Below, piece after piece: positions 1-8,543 of a stretch of 64,000 bases of DNA (position 1 is its first letter; every line of letters begins with the position of its first letter). The notes under the pieces were generated by a model. It was not told where the DNA came from. It searched no databases and saw nothing but the letters and a program-made list of their open reading frames with translations. The translations under genes were made by a program, and so were the position numbers. Location of the stretch: positions 1,690,876 through 1,754,875 of the forward strand of contig OX638380.1 in assembly GCA_951813855.1 (NCBI GenBank), given 5' to 3'. The DNA is from an uncultured Verrucomicrobiae bacterium. GTDB lineage: Bacteria; Verrucomicrobiota; Verrucomicrobiia; Limisphaerales; AAA164-E04.

Positions 1-1083
1 ACGAAGCTCGGCTCGCGGGAAAAATCGGGAGTCGCGTAGTACCGGAGAAAGCGGATAACGACGAGCGCGGCACGGTGAAGCCCCGGCAAGGCGGATTGAG
101 TATATCGAGCATCGGAGAACTCGATTTTTTGTCCTCGACAGGCAAGTCGGGGATCAAGCCGGATTTCGAGAAACTGGCTAAATGGATGCCGAGGGAACGG
201 TGGGATCGCCCGGTCTGCCTGGTGATCGACGAGATCCAGAACGTTACGCCGGAGAGCCGGAACTGCCTCAATCTGCTTCATTTGGGCGAACACGGTTTGC
301 CGATCGTTCTAGTCGGCGCGGGACTCGCCGATTCGGTCAAGAAAATCGAGAGCGCCTTGGCGCCGCGATTGTCGGCGATCAACAAACGGACGCTCGGCGC
401 CTTGGCGCCCGACGAAGTACAATCCTGCTTGCAACAAATGTTCGATTTGTGCCGGATCGCATATGATTCTCGGGAATTGAAATCGCTCGCTGCCGGATTG
501 ACGAAGCGGTCGGAAGGCTGGCCGCAACATATGCGTACCGAAGCAGCGGCTTTGTTCACTGAATTGGATAAAACCCGGGGCCGCCTGAAGGCGATCGATC
601 GCGCCGCCGTCGTTCGAGCGGCGCGGGGGTTCAGGCGAAACAGTTATCTGGCTCGGCAAAGCGACGAGATGCGGGACCGGGCCGATCGATCTGGTGGCGC
701 GGGTGTTGAAAACGATGCCGGAAGGCGGCGAAACCAGGCAAGGGATGGTGCGCCGAATCGCCGAGCAAGCGAAGGTAACGGGACCGGAACCGCACGGTTT
801 GCCGCCGGGTATGAGTCCCGAAGGTTTTTTGGATCATTTGATTCACCGGGGAATTTTCCAGCTCGAAATGACCAACATACTCAGTTGCCCGATTCCGAGT
901 TTGCGCTCCTGGCTCATTGCCCAGGAAGAAGGGGCGAAACAAAAAACTTCAACGACTCGTTCGAAAATTCGTTCCGGGAAGCGAACGGTACGCCAGACGT
1001 CGCGGCGAACGGCGGCCGCGAAATCGGCGGCGGCACGAAAGTCGGTCCGGCGTCCGAAAAAGGATCGCGGGAACGAACGGTAA
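1..1083 (+). pseudogene. AAA ATPase, copy 1: 5' end outside window, frameshifted
   Basis: This is a paralogue of the intact ATPase at 3937-5358. The reading frame is open from the left edge, and the residues around IGSRV (about 24-38) already match the intact copy, so the start and the Walker A loop lie outside the window. Walker B (CLVIDEIQNV) and the sensor-like GLPIVLVGAGLADS stretch are present. At 684-691 the sequence reads GATCGATC where the intact copy implies a single GATC-like unit. This 4-base gain shifts the frame, and the rest (ARVLKTMPEGGE to the basic C-tail ending KKDRGNER) continues in another frame to 1083. It is inferred to be a recent pseudogene because both halves are otherwise well conserved. 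A sequencing error is less likely for a 4-base duplication but is not excluded. Confidence 0.75.
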
Positions 1084-1087
1084 ACGG

Positions 1088-1249
1088 ATGGCTTCGGGGC
1101 AGCGGCCGCTTTCGACGGCAGAATTGGTGTGGGACGGCACGGGACGGTCGGCGACGCAGGAACAGACGAGCTTGACGGGTTGGAAACGCTGGGAAGCGGA
1201 CGCCCGGCGCGGGAAACCGGTTCCGAAACCGGAAGAACCGGGGAACTGA
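1088..1249 (+). CDS. small hypothetical protein following AAA ATPase copy 1 (53 aa)
   Basis: This short ORF starts 4 bases after the ATPase stop and has a counterpart in the same place after the intact copy at 5363-5515. The two peptides share LTGWKRWEA, then a charged stretch, KPVP or EPVP, and the end EPGN. Their first 28 residues differ more than the last 25. Family unknown. The conserved position and C-terminal half suggest it is expressed with the ATPase, or that the whole gene plus tail was duplicated recently. No signal peptide or membrane segment is visible. Downstream, a further conserved in-frame tail (LTD-EY-SR-DDVE-G then TAG) occurs in both copies. Confidence 0.45.
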   Translation: MASGQRPLSTAELVWDGTGRSATQEQTSLTGWKRWEADARRGKPVPKPEEPGN

Positions 1250-1368
1250 CTGACAAAGAATACGCTAGCCGCCTCGACGACGTGGAATTTGGATAGTTGA
1301 GTATGTAATCCCCCTTTAGATTCTCTCCGCTCGAACCGAATACTTCTTCTTCCTCTGCCGACCTGTCC

Positions 1369-2004
1369 TTGTGGAAAGTCGATCATCTAACGCAACTCCG
1401 GTTTCTCGTGTCGCCGACTCACCAGGAACTTCCTTTTCCCGTCCCGCCCGAACGCGAACCACATAAAACCGCCCTTCGCCGAAAAATGCGGCAGTGGCGG
1501 AGCACTCTGTTTTATTCGCAGGAAATGAGATGGAACGCACATGCCGTGATCGCGGCGCGCACCAAGGATGACGCAATGGGAGGCCGAAGCTGGGCCGCGT
1601 TTCAGTTTGATTCCGAACGGGTTTGCCGGGCTTTCATGTTGTGGGCGAATTCGACGCTCGGCATGATGGTTCATTGGACGCGGGGATCGCGAACCGACGC
1701 TGGGCATTCGACCGGTCGAGTCGGAGCGATTACTAAAATGCCATGTCCCCGGCTAAGCGATTTGCCATCCGACCAACTGGACTTCGCAGTGCGGCGGTAC
1801 CAGGAACTGGAACGAAAGGAATTGTTAGATGCTTGCCAAGCGCACGCCGATCCCGGGCGGCACGAAATCGACGATGCGGTCTGCCGAATGTTCGGTTGGC
1901 CGGATTCGATAGCGGGAGTGATCAAACGTTTGCGTTATAGGTGGTGCCGCGAACCTTCGGTGCACGGCGGACACAAGGAAGCGTTGGATTTGTTGCAACG
2001 GTAA
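1369..2004 (+). pseudogene. C-terminal fragment resembling a large N6-adenine DNA methylase
   Basis: The 211-residue open frame has no good start: TTG at 1369, with no methylase catalytic motifs. It includes the stretch ANSTLGMMVHWTRGSRTDAG followed by GRVGAITKMPCPRLSDLPSDQ and a C-terminal helical part with YQELERKELLDAC. From memory, an L-NSTLG--hW block followed by a short proline-rich recognition segment and a D/E-rich helix is typical of the specificity/C-terminal part of large class I SAM-dependent DNA methyltransferases in restriction or BREX/DISARM-like loci. The catalytic N-terminal part is absent, so this is read as a relic. It lies between ATPase copy 1 and a DUF5131 gene, which fits a decayed defence-type locus. 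The family call is tentative. Confidence 0.4.
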
Positions 2005-2159
2005 TCATGAATCAAAAGAGGATTGCGGATCTTGCCACCCAATTTCCCTTTGGACCGGCGAAAATCTAACGATAATGCAGGGAATGGTGAGTGCGAGAGA
2101 AGCCGAACCGGGCGCAAACGCGAATGCCGGAACCGAGCAATGAGCGAAGATAAGATTCG

Positions 2160-2883
2160 ATGAATGTCAATTCCGCCACCGAGTGTACCGACGCCACCTG
2201 GAATCCGGTGACCGGGTGCACCAAAATCAGCCGGGGTTGCGATCGGTGTTACGCCGAACGCTTCGCGGAACGCTGGCGGGCCGGGCCGGGCCGTAACTAT
2301 GAGCAGGGTTTCGATTTGCGGCTGTGGCCGAACCGGTTGGATCAACCGTCCCGGTGGCGGAAGCCGCGGAAGATCTTCGTCAATTCGATGAGCGATTTGT
2401 TTCACCGGGAGATCGAGCGGGGGTTCCTCGACCGGATCTTCGACGCGATGGAACAGGCGGACTGGCACCGGTATCAAATTCTGACCAAGCGCAGTTCCTT
2501 GATGCGGAATTATCTGCGAGGGCGGTATGCGAACGGTCGGGCGCCGTCCCACATTTGGTACGGCGTCACGGTCGAAGACCAGCGGGCGGCGGACCGAATC
2601 GAACATTTGCGGGATGCACCGGCGGGCGAGGGGTTTTTGTCGCTCGAACCGTTGTTGGGGCCGTTGGACGCGCTCGAGTTGCGCGGCATTTCGTGGGTGA
2701 TCGCCGACGGCGAAAGCGGGCCGGGAGCACGGCATTTGAAAAAAAGCCTGGGTAGCGCCGACCCGTGATCGGTGCGCCCGCTTCGGCGTTCCTTTTTGCT
2801 TCAAGCGATGGGGCAGACGAACGCCGAAGGCCGGCGGACGCGAACTGGACGGGCGCGAGCATGACGGCATGCCGCAGTTCTGA
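2160..2883 (+). pseudogene. DUF5131 (phage Gp37/Gp68-like) protein, frameshifted near the 3' end
   Basis: The N-terminus (CTDATWNPVTGCTKISRGCDRCYAE) carries the CxxxxxxxCxxC cluster typical of the DUF5131/phage Gp37-Gp68 family, followed by KIFVNSMSDLFH, YQILTKRS, WYGVTVEDQ and GISWVIADGESGPGAR. The frame stops early at 2768 (after GSADP). One base earlier in frame, the DNA continues as WVAPTRDRCARFGVPFCFKRWG and DGREHDGMPQF, the usual family C-terminus, to a stop at 2881-2883. The join falls at an A7 run (2739-2745); six A's would restore one 240-residue protein. These Cys-rich proteins resemble radical-SAM-like enzymes and often sit in mobile or defence islands. Function unknown. A frameshift mutation, transcriptional slippage on A7, or a sequencing error are all possible. 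Confidence 0.75.
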
Positions 2884-2907
2884 TTCGGGTGAAACTGACA
2901 TGAGCGA

Positions 2908-3902
2908 ATGGAAAAGGATAGCTTATTATCTAGACTGATCATGGCGAAAAAAAAGAACAAGGCGACGCGGCCGGATTTGGAATTGATCCGGGAATTTTCC
3001 GAGACCTGGGATCGGCAGAGTTCGCCGGGATTTGTCGGCTGGGAACTGGAAGCGAGGGTTGTGGAGAAGAATTGTCGGCGAGCGATGTCTCGGTTCCGGA
3101 ACGGCAAGAAAACCGGAGGGCATATCGTGGTCTTGAGGGGCGCCCCGGGTGCCGACAAGACTTCCTTGTCGGACGAAATCGCCGCCGGAGGAGTGGGAGG
3201 GATCGATCCCATAACGACAGACCTTCCGAGGAAAACCTTGCAAAATATCAACGAAGTGGTCTGGCAAATCGGGAACCGGCTATTTCCGAAAGAAATCAAG
3301 AAACCGGCGCAAAAAAAGGTAGCGGCGGCCCGGCGGCTAGGGTTTGCCGATTTGGGGGACGGAAAGTTGCGGAAGCGTTGGGATCGCCTGGTATGCTTGG
3401 CGATCGACGAAATTCAGGGGGTTACGAAAGAAGCGGGCGATTGCCGCCGCGAACTGTACCTGGGGGAACACGGGTTGCCGATCGTCACGATTTGCGCCGG
3501 CTTGGCCAATTCGGCCGAACGAATGCAACGCGCGATGTCGCCCCGGCTTGCGGCGGGCAACTTGCTCACGCTCGGCGCATTGGCGCCGGACGAAGTGCAA
3601 GCCAGTGTTGAGAAAATGTTGGATTTGGGCGGCCTCGAGCATGATTTCGAGGAATTGCGGAGGGGTCCGGGGAAATTTTCCGCTGTTCGGAAGGCTGTCC
3701 GCAACATGTCGGGAACGAAACGGCCGCGTTATTCGGAGAACTGGCCAAAACGCGGGGCGTCTTGGAAGCGGTGGATTTCGAAGCTAGGGAGAAAAAAGCG
3801 GACGATTACCGGCAAATCAGTTATGCTTCGCGGCAGAGCGCCGAGATGCAGGATCGGAAACGCGAAGGCAATTTAGAACGAACTGACGGTATCGAGCGGT
3901 GA
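2908..3902 (+). pseudogene. AAA ATPase, copy 2: degenerate
   Basis: This is a second paralogue of the ATPase at 3937-5358, with the shared N-terminal PDLELI-EFS block, FVGWELEARVVEKNCRRA, Walker A, Walker B (CLAIDEIQGV), GLPIV-ICAGLANS and LGALAPDEVQ. The Walker A loop reads GAPGADKTS, with Asp replacing the glycine before Lys-Thr, and the linker before Walker B is much shorter than in the intact copy. Near 3665-3685 the frame is lost. The third frame then continues SEGCPQHVGNETAALFGEL, DYRQISYASRQSAEMQ and stops at 3902, without the last about 110 residues (winged-helix-like part and basic tail). It is clearly inactive as an ATPase and is read as the oldest decayed copy. Confidence 0.7.
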
Positions 3903-3936
3903 GCGGGGCGATTGTAGCGAAACGAACGGAAAGTAG

Positions 3937-5358
3937 ATGAAGAATTGGGGGCTGATAAAAAGGATTGGGAACTGGATTCGGAAAGGACAGAAGAGTTTGC
4001 CGGCGGGACCGGATTTGGAATTGATAAGTAAATTTTCTTGCGTTCGGGATCGGGACTGGCCGGAAATTTTTGTCGGCCGCCAGTCCGAAATCCGCATGGT
4101 GGAAGAGAACTGCCGGTTCGCGCTCGATAATTGCCGGAACGATAGGGTTACGGGCGGGAACATCGTGCTTTTTTCCGGCGCTCCCGGGGCAGGGAAGACT
4201 TCGTTACTGGGGTATTTTGCGAGAACCTGGCAGGGAGAAACCAATCCTTGGATAGTAGAGGCGGATTGGGATTGCCTGGAAAACGAAGCCGATCTCGTGT
4301 GGCAAATCGGGAGCCGCGTTTTACCAAAGAAAGTGAAAAGCAACGATCGGAGTTCGGCGAAGTCCGGGCAAGCCGGAATCAACATTCCGGGGATCGGAGA
4401 AATCGCGGTTTCGGGGTCGGCGGAAAAATCACCGACAAAACTAAATTTCGACAAGCTGGCGGAATGGATACCGAAGGAACAACGGAATCGTCCGATATGT
4501 TTGTTGATAGACGAGATTCAAAACGTTACGAAAGACTGTGGAAAATGCCTCAACAAACTTCATTTGGGGAGACATCGTTTGCCGATCGTCATAATCGGAG
4601 CGGGACTCGCGGATTCGGGCCGGAAAATGGAGCGCGCTATGTCGCCGCGGTTGACGGCGAAAAATAAGCGGTCTCTCGGCGCCCTGGCGCCGGAAGAGGT
4701 GCACTCCTACCTGAAGCAAATGTTTGATATGTGCCGGATCGGTTATAGTTTCCGGAACCTGAAATCGGTAGCCGACGAAATAGCGAAGCGTTCGGAAGGT
4801 TGGCCGCAACATGTTCGCACCGAAACGGCGGCGCTGTTCGCCGAACTGGTAAGAACCCGGGGCCGCCTGGAATCGGTGAACCGCAAGGCGGTGGATCGCT
4901 TGGCAGAAGATTACCGGCAAGACAGTTATTTGGAACGACAAAGCCATGAGATGCGGCAGCGGGCCAATTTGGTGGCGCGAATATTGAAAACGATGCCGGA
5001 TGACGGCGAGAGCATGCAACGCATGGTGCCACGGATTACGGAAGAGGCGAAAAAAAAGGATTTGTCGTTGTGCGGCTTGCCGCCGGGCATGAATTCCGAG
5101 GACTTTTTGGACCATTTGATTCATCGAGGAATCTTGCAACTCGAAAAAACGAATAAACTTATTTGTCCGATACCGAGCTTGCGAACCTGGCTTATCGGTC
5201 AGGAAGAAAGAGGAAAATCGAAAGCTTCCCCGGCGGCTTCGAAAACTCGATCCGGCAAGCGAATCAGGAAACAATCGCGCCCGGCGGCGGCCAAGAAATC
5301 GGCAGTGTCTCGAAAGTCAAATCGCCGCCCGAAAAAGGATCGCGGCGCCGAACGGTAA
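3937..5358 (+). CDS. AAA ATPase (ORC/STAND-like), copy 3: intact
   Basis: The 473-residue ATPase is the only complete copy of three. Walker A is GAPGAGKTS (residues 81-89), Walker B is CLLIDEIQNV (DE at 192-193), and a sensor-1-like strand reads LPIVIIGAGLADS. The FVGRQSE segment before the P-loop resembles the box of ORC1/Cdc6- and STAND-type ATPases. The helical C-terminal half (RSEGWPQHVRTE; GLPPGMNSEDFLDHLIHRGIL; CPIPSLRTWLI) looks like a lid plus winged helix. The last 50 residues are Lys/Arg/Ala/Ser-rich and probably bind nucleic acid. It overlaps nothing and is followed 4 bases later by a small ORF (5363). Similar proteins sit in mobile elements and defence-type loci. The precise role is unknown. 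Confidence 0.7.
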   Translation: MKNWGLIKRIGNWIRKGQKSLPAGPDLELISKFSCVRDRDWPEIFVGRQSEIRMVEENCRFALDNCRNDRVTGGNIVLFSGAPGAGKTSLLGYFARTWQGETNPWIVEADWDCLENEADLVWQIGSRVLPKKVKSNDRSSAKSGQAGINIPGIGEIAVSGSAEKSPTKLNFDKLAEWIPKEQRNRPICLLIDEIQNVTKDCGKCLNKLHLGRHRLPIVIIGAGLADSGRKMERAMSPRLTAKNKRSLGALAPEEVHSYLKQMFDMCRIGYSFRNLKSVADEIAKRSEGWPQHVRTETAALFAELVRTRGRLESVNRKAVDRLAEDYRQDSYLERQSHEMRQRANLVARILKTMPDDGESMQRMVPRITEEAKKKDLSLCGLPPGMNSEDFLDHLIHRGILQLEKTNKLICPIPSLRTWLIGQEERGKSKASPAASKTRSGKRIRKQSRPAAAKKSAVSRKSNRRPKKDRGAER

Positions 5359-5362
5359 CCAG

Positions 5363-5515
5363 ATGAATTCGCGTTCCGCGTCAGTGGCCTTGATTTGGTC
5401 CGGCAAGGAACAGGGCGAAGCGGCTTCCCCGGCGGTTTTGACGGGTTGGAAACGTTGGGAGGCGGGCGCGGAGCGCGGGGAACCGGTTCCGGCGCCGGAC
5501 GAACCGGGGAATTGA
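5363..5515 (+). CDS. small hypothetical protein following AAA ATPase copy 3 (50 aa)
   Basis: This counterpart of 1088-1249 begins 4 bases after the ATPase stop. Its C-terminal half (LTGWKRWEAGAERGEPVPAP then DEPGN) matches the first copy, while its N-terminus (MNSRSASVALIWSGKE) is more variable. The stop TGA overlaps a possible TTG start (5512) of a 16-codon continuation, LTDEEYESRRDDVELG, then TAG. The same continuation is conserved after the first copy, so either a second mini-ORF or a remnant of a longer protein is possible. No known domain is recognised. Confidence 0.45.
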   Translation: MNSRSASVALIWSGKEQGEAASPAVLTGWKRWEAGAERGEPVPAPDEPGN

Positions 5516-5993
5516 CTGACGAAGAATACGAGAGCCGCCGCGACGACGTGGAACTGGGGTAGCTAAGTATATAATCCCCTACTGATGTGGCGGCAGTTAT
5601 GGGAGGCCAGATTACTATAGGCTTGCCAATCTGCGCCCCGCAACAGGATAACGGTTTTCCTTTTTTCCTTCTTGATGACCAGACCGTACCCGCAGAGGTA
5701 ACGTACTTCGGCGAAGTCCCGAACTAGCTTGCTACAGCGCATTGACCTTCGCCGGATTGCCCTTGCCGTCGGATTGAAAGGACATCGGCAAGATCATGCC
5801 TACCTAGTCGGCGAAAGCGGCCGCGTGATTGATGAACGCAGAGCTAGCCAAGCTCGATATCCGCATAGCGACGTTGCGCAAGCCATTCGTCGGCGGAGTC
5901 CACGACAGGAAATCGTAAAGTTCGTAATCGTCTCGAGGAATCGTCGTTGCCGCAAGTTCAACTCGTTGAATTGAGGGCGGGAACTACCGAAGT
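5516..5993. other. intergenic stretch with short unrecognised ORF remnant
   Basis: No recognisable gene. On the minus strand a roughly 59-codon frame starts at about 5743 (MRCSKLVRDFAEVRYLCGYG; then VIKKEKRKTVILL) and stops near 5567. Its family is unknown and it may be a fragment. The last part (about 5941-6020) is a diverged repeat of 16541-16620, reported separately. Confidence 0.3.
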
Positions 5994-6602
5994 TCAATTC
6001 GCTGGCGAAAAACCCGGACGATCCGGCTTTTCGGACCGAGGTTCCTCCCCGGCCGGAATCGGCCTGCCGACGCCGATCCCCCGCTCCAGGCACCAAGCGG
6101 CGTTGTCGACGTATTTTTTCGCCCAGGTGCGCAAGTCTTGACGTTCTGCCGCCGTCAGGCTCCGCTTCACCTTGGCCGGGTTGCCGACCACCAACGAACC
6201 GGGTTCGATCTGGGTTCCTCCCAACACCAAAGCTCCGGCGCCAATGATCGATTGCTCACCGACTACGGCTCCGTCCAACACCGTAGCTCCCATCCCAATC
6301 AGACACTCGTCGCCGATAACGCAGGCGTGGACAATGGCGGTATGCCCCACCGTCACCCAGTCACCGATTTCGCAAGGCAACTCCTCGGCAACATGCAACA
6401 CGGCGTTATCCTGTATATTGGTATATTCGCCGACGGCGACGCGATTAATATCGCCTCTTGCGATCGCGTTGTACCAAATGCTCGACTGCCGCCCCATCCG
6501 GACGTCGCCGAGCACGACGGCGCCTTGAGCGATATAGACGCCTTCACCCAACACCGGCCGGCGATGCAAATGATTCTTGAGCAACGACGGAATATCGACC
6601 AT
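5994..6602 (-). CDS. gamma-carbonic-anhydrase-like hexapeptide-repeat protein
   Basis: The 202-residue protein consists of left-handed beta-helix hexapeptide repeats (YIAQGAVVLGDVRMG; IWYNAIARGDINRVAVGEYT; IQDNAVLHV; VTVGHTAIVHACVIGDE; LIGMGATVLDGAVVG; IIGAGALVLGG) with a C-terminal amphipathic helix. The His in VLHV and the pair in GHTAIVH occupy the metal-binding positions of the gamma-carbonic anhydrase/YrdA/PaaY group. Many members of this family have low or no anhydrase activity. The start at 6602 (MVDIPSLLKN) is preferred because the upstream in-frame extension overlaps the preceding gene and lacks family similarity. It follows the CCA-adding enzyme gene by 67 bases on the same strand, so co-transcription is likely. 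Confidence 0.85.
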   Translation of the reverse strand: MVDIPSLLKNHLHRRPVLGEGVYIAQGAVVLGDVRMGRQSSIWYNAIARGDINRVAVGEYTNIQDNAVLHVAEELPCEIGDWVTVGHTAIVHACVIGDECLIGMGATVLDGAVVGEQSIIGAGALVLGGTQIEPGSLVVGNPAKVKRSLTAAERQDLRTWAKKYVDNAAWCLERGIGVGRPIPAGEEPRSEKPDRPGFSPAN

Positions 6603-6669
6603 GGCTTCAAAATGAAGATCCGGCGGCGAACTAGCAATGCCAAATCTGCCGCGCCGGGCGGCCCCGACG

Positions 6670-8082
6670 TCACTCCGGCAACCCGTTGGCCCGGACCCAT
6701 TCCAGAGCGCTTTCCCGGTCCGTGATTTCACCGTCCAATTGAGCTTCGTAGGCCGCGGCCAAAATCTTACCCATGGCCGGCCCCGGCCGCACTCCCAAGT
6801 CGATCAGATCCTGGCCTCGAAGAATCCACTTCGGAGCCGAACGGCTGTACTGCAGCGATTCCGACCGGCTCAACAGATGGCGAATGTCAGCGACCTTGGG
6901 ACCGGGCAAAGGCGGTCTTCCCCGACTGTCCGCTTCCATCACCAAACAAAGCCCTTCGATCGTTTCCGGTTGCAGCCGATAGGCCAAGCGGCGAATCGCC
7001 CGATCGGTTTCAATCGTGAACGACGACATGTGATTAGCCACCAACGGCTTGATCCGCCTCAGATAATCCTGGGGCGCCCCCAGATCGTTCAAGAATTGTT
7101 GCGCCAACCCGACGCTAGCACGATCGTGTCCGGGCGAGACAATCCGTTTTCTTCCCTTGCGAAGAACTTCTACCGTAGTGACGGCTTTCCCCAAATCGTG
7201 GAGCAAGACGGCCAGCATGTAGACAGCGCGATCCCGGGCCGGTTTCCGGCGCCAATCGTCCAGCTGCGCCAAAGCGTCACAGCTAAAACACACATGACGA
7301 AAGACGTCGCCTTCGGGATGCCATTCGGGATCCTGCGACACCCCGACCATCGCCGCCAATTCCGGAAAATGCTCCAGCCAGCCGCAACGCCGCAACAATT
7401 GCAATCCGGCAGAGGGACGGCGACTTTTCGCGGCCCATTTATGCCATTCCTCCCAAACTCTCTCCCGGGCCAACTTTTCGTACTCGGGGAGCATTTCGCG
7501 CCCCAGATCGTCGAGAACGGCATCCGCCTGAAGTTCGAACCGAGAAACGAATTGCATCGCCCGCAACAGACGCAAGGGATCGTCGGAAAAGGTCTTCCGA
7601 TTAACCGGGCGCAACCGCTTCCGTTCCAGATCCTCCAATCCTCCCACGCAATCGACGACATGCCGACGGCGAGGATCGTAGTATAATGCGTTGATCGTGA
7701 AATCGCGGCGGTCCGCAGCTTGCGCCCGGGACAGGTCCGAACGAATCCCGACCGTGAAACCGCGATGCCCCGGACCCGTTTTCACTTCCTCGCGAGGCAA
7801 TGAAAAATCGATCGTCCCGCCTCCCGACAAAGTCAGTTTGACGGTGCCAAAGGATTCTCCCACCCGATCGACTCTTCCCCAACCCGCCAACGCCTCGGCG
7901 AGCGCCGCCCAATCGACGCCGAAAACTTCGATATCGATGTCCTTGGACACCTCGCCCCAAATCGCGTCGCGGACAAAACCGCCCACCACGTACGATTCGG
8001 CGAGCACGGACTCTCGAGCCAAGATAGTCAACAGAACCGGAGGCAGTTTCCCGTTCAAATCATATGCCCTGACCGTTTCCAT
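6670..8082 (-). CDS. cca: CCA tRNA nucleotidyltransferase with HD domain
   Basis: The 470-residue class II nucleotidyltransferase adds or repairs the 3' CCA of tRNA. The nucleotidyltransferase head has VGGFVRD (33-39) with the metal-binding KDIDIEVFG (D48 and D50), RRDFTINAL (126-134) and DDPLRLLRAMQF (about 168-179). These are followed by the tRNA-binding neck, and an HD phosphohydrolase domain shows the LLHDLGKA motif (H295-D296). The HD domain suggests additional 2',3'-cyclic phosphatase or phosphodiesterase activity, as in gammaproteobacterial enzymes. The start METVRAYDL at 8082 is chosen over a longer in-frame extension. The gamma-carbonic-anhydrase-like gene lies downstream. Confidence 0.9.
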   Translation of the reverse strand: METVRAYDLNGKLPPVLLTILARESVLAESYVVGGFVRDAIWGEVSKDIDIEVFGVDWAALAEALAGWGRVDRVGESFGTVKLTLSGGGTIDFSLPREEVKTGPGHRGFTVGIRSDLSRAQAADRRDFTINALYYDPRRRHVVDCVGGLEDLERKRLRPVNRKTFSDDPLRLLRAMQFVSRFELQADAVLDDLGREMLPEYEKLARERVWEEWHKWAAKSRRPSAGLQLLRRCGWLEHFPELAAMVGVSQDPEWHPEGDVFRHVCFSCDALAQLDDWRRKPARDRAVYMLAVLLHDLGKAVTTVEVLRKGRKRIVSPGHDRASVGLAQQFLNDLGAPQDYLRRIKPLVANHMSSFTIETDRAIRRLAYRLQPETIEGLCLVMEADSRGRPPLPGPKVADIRHLLSRSESLQYSRSAPKWILRGQDLIDLGVRPGPAMGKILAAAYEAQLDGEITDRESALEWVRANGLPE

Positions 8083-8543
8083 GCGATGCGATCGATACGT
8101 CGTAGCGATCCTTCCGCCAAGACTGATCAAAGGGTCAAACCCGGACAGTTAGCGAATTACCGGCACGAATCTTGTCGCTTCTGGCACCGAGACTCAAGCA
8201 AGGAGAAGTTTTTCGGCCAGATCGACGAACCTTCCGGGGAAGCGAAGATTCGTCGACCGTGGATGCGCCTCGGCATGACGGGGTTTGAACGTCATTCGTC
8301 AGCCGTTTCGACTACGGGCGGGAATGCGGCGGCTCTGAGGAAACGAATCGATCGGCAGCACCAGATCGGCCTCTTCGAGAACGCTTTCGGCGCGAACGCC
8401 AACGAGGAGTTGTGCCGCGGGAACTAGTGCCAAATCAAGAACCGGCGCTCGAAGTTAGGTTCGTCCCATCGATCCCGATCCAAAATGCGCTTGATTTCCC
8501 TTTACCATTGAGTCTTCGTCAAACTGCCCTTACTCTCAGAGCC
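8083..8543. other. divergent intergenic region
   Basis: This 460-base spacer lies between the divergent cca and the exported-protein gene at 8544. It should contain both promoters. I see no convincing gene, RNA gene or repeat in it. Confidence 0.4.

Noticed and set aside
1935..3299. Long minus-strand open frame (about 450 codons) opposite the DUF5131 gene and ATPase copy 2
   Set aside because: It mirrors two recognisable plus-strand genes, has Pro/Arg-rich low-complexity translation and no domain.
5564..5743. 59-codon minus-strand frame (RCSKLVRDFAEVRYL...)
   Set aside because: Possibly a fragment, but no family could be named and the neighbours give no support, so it is not listed as a gene.
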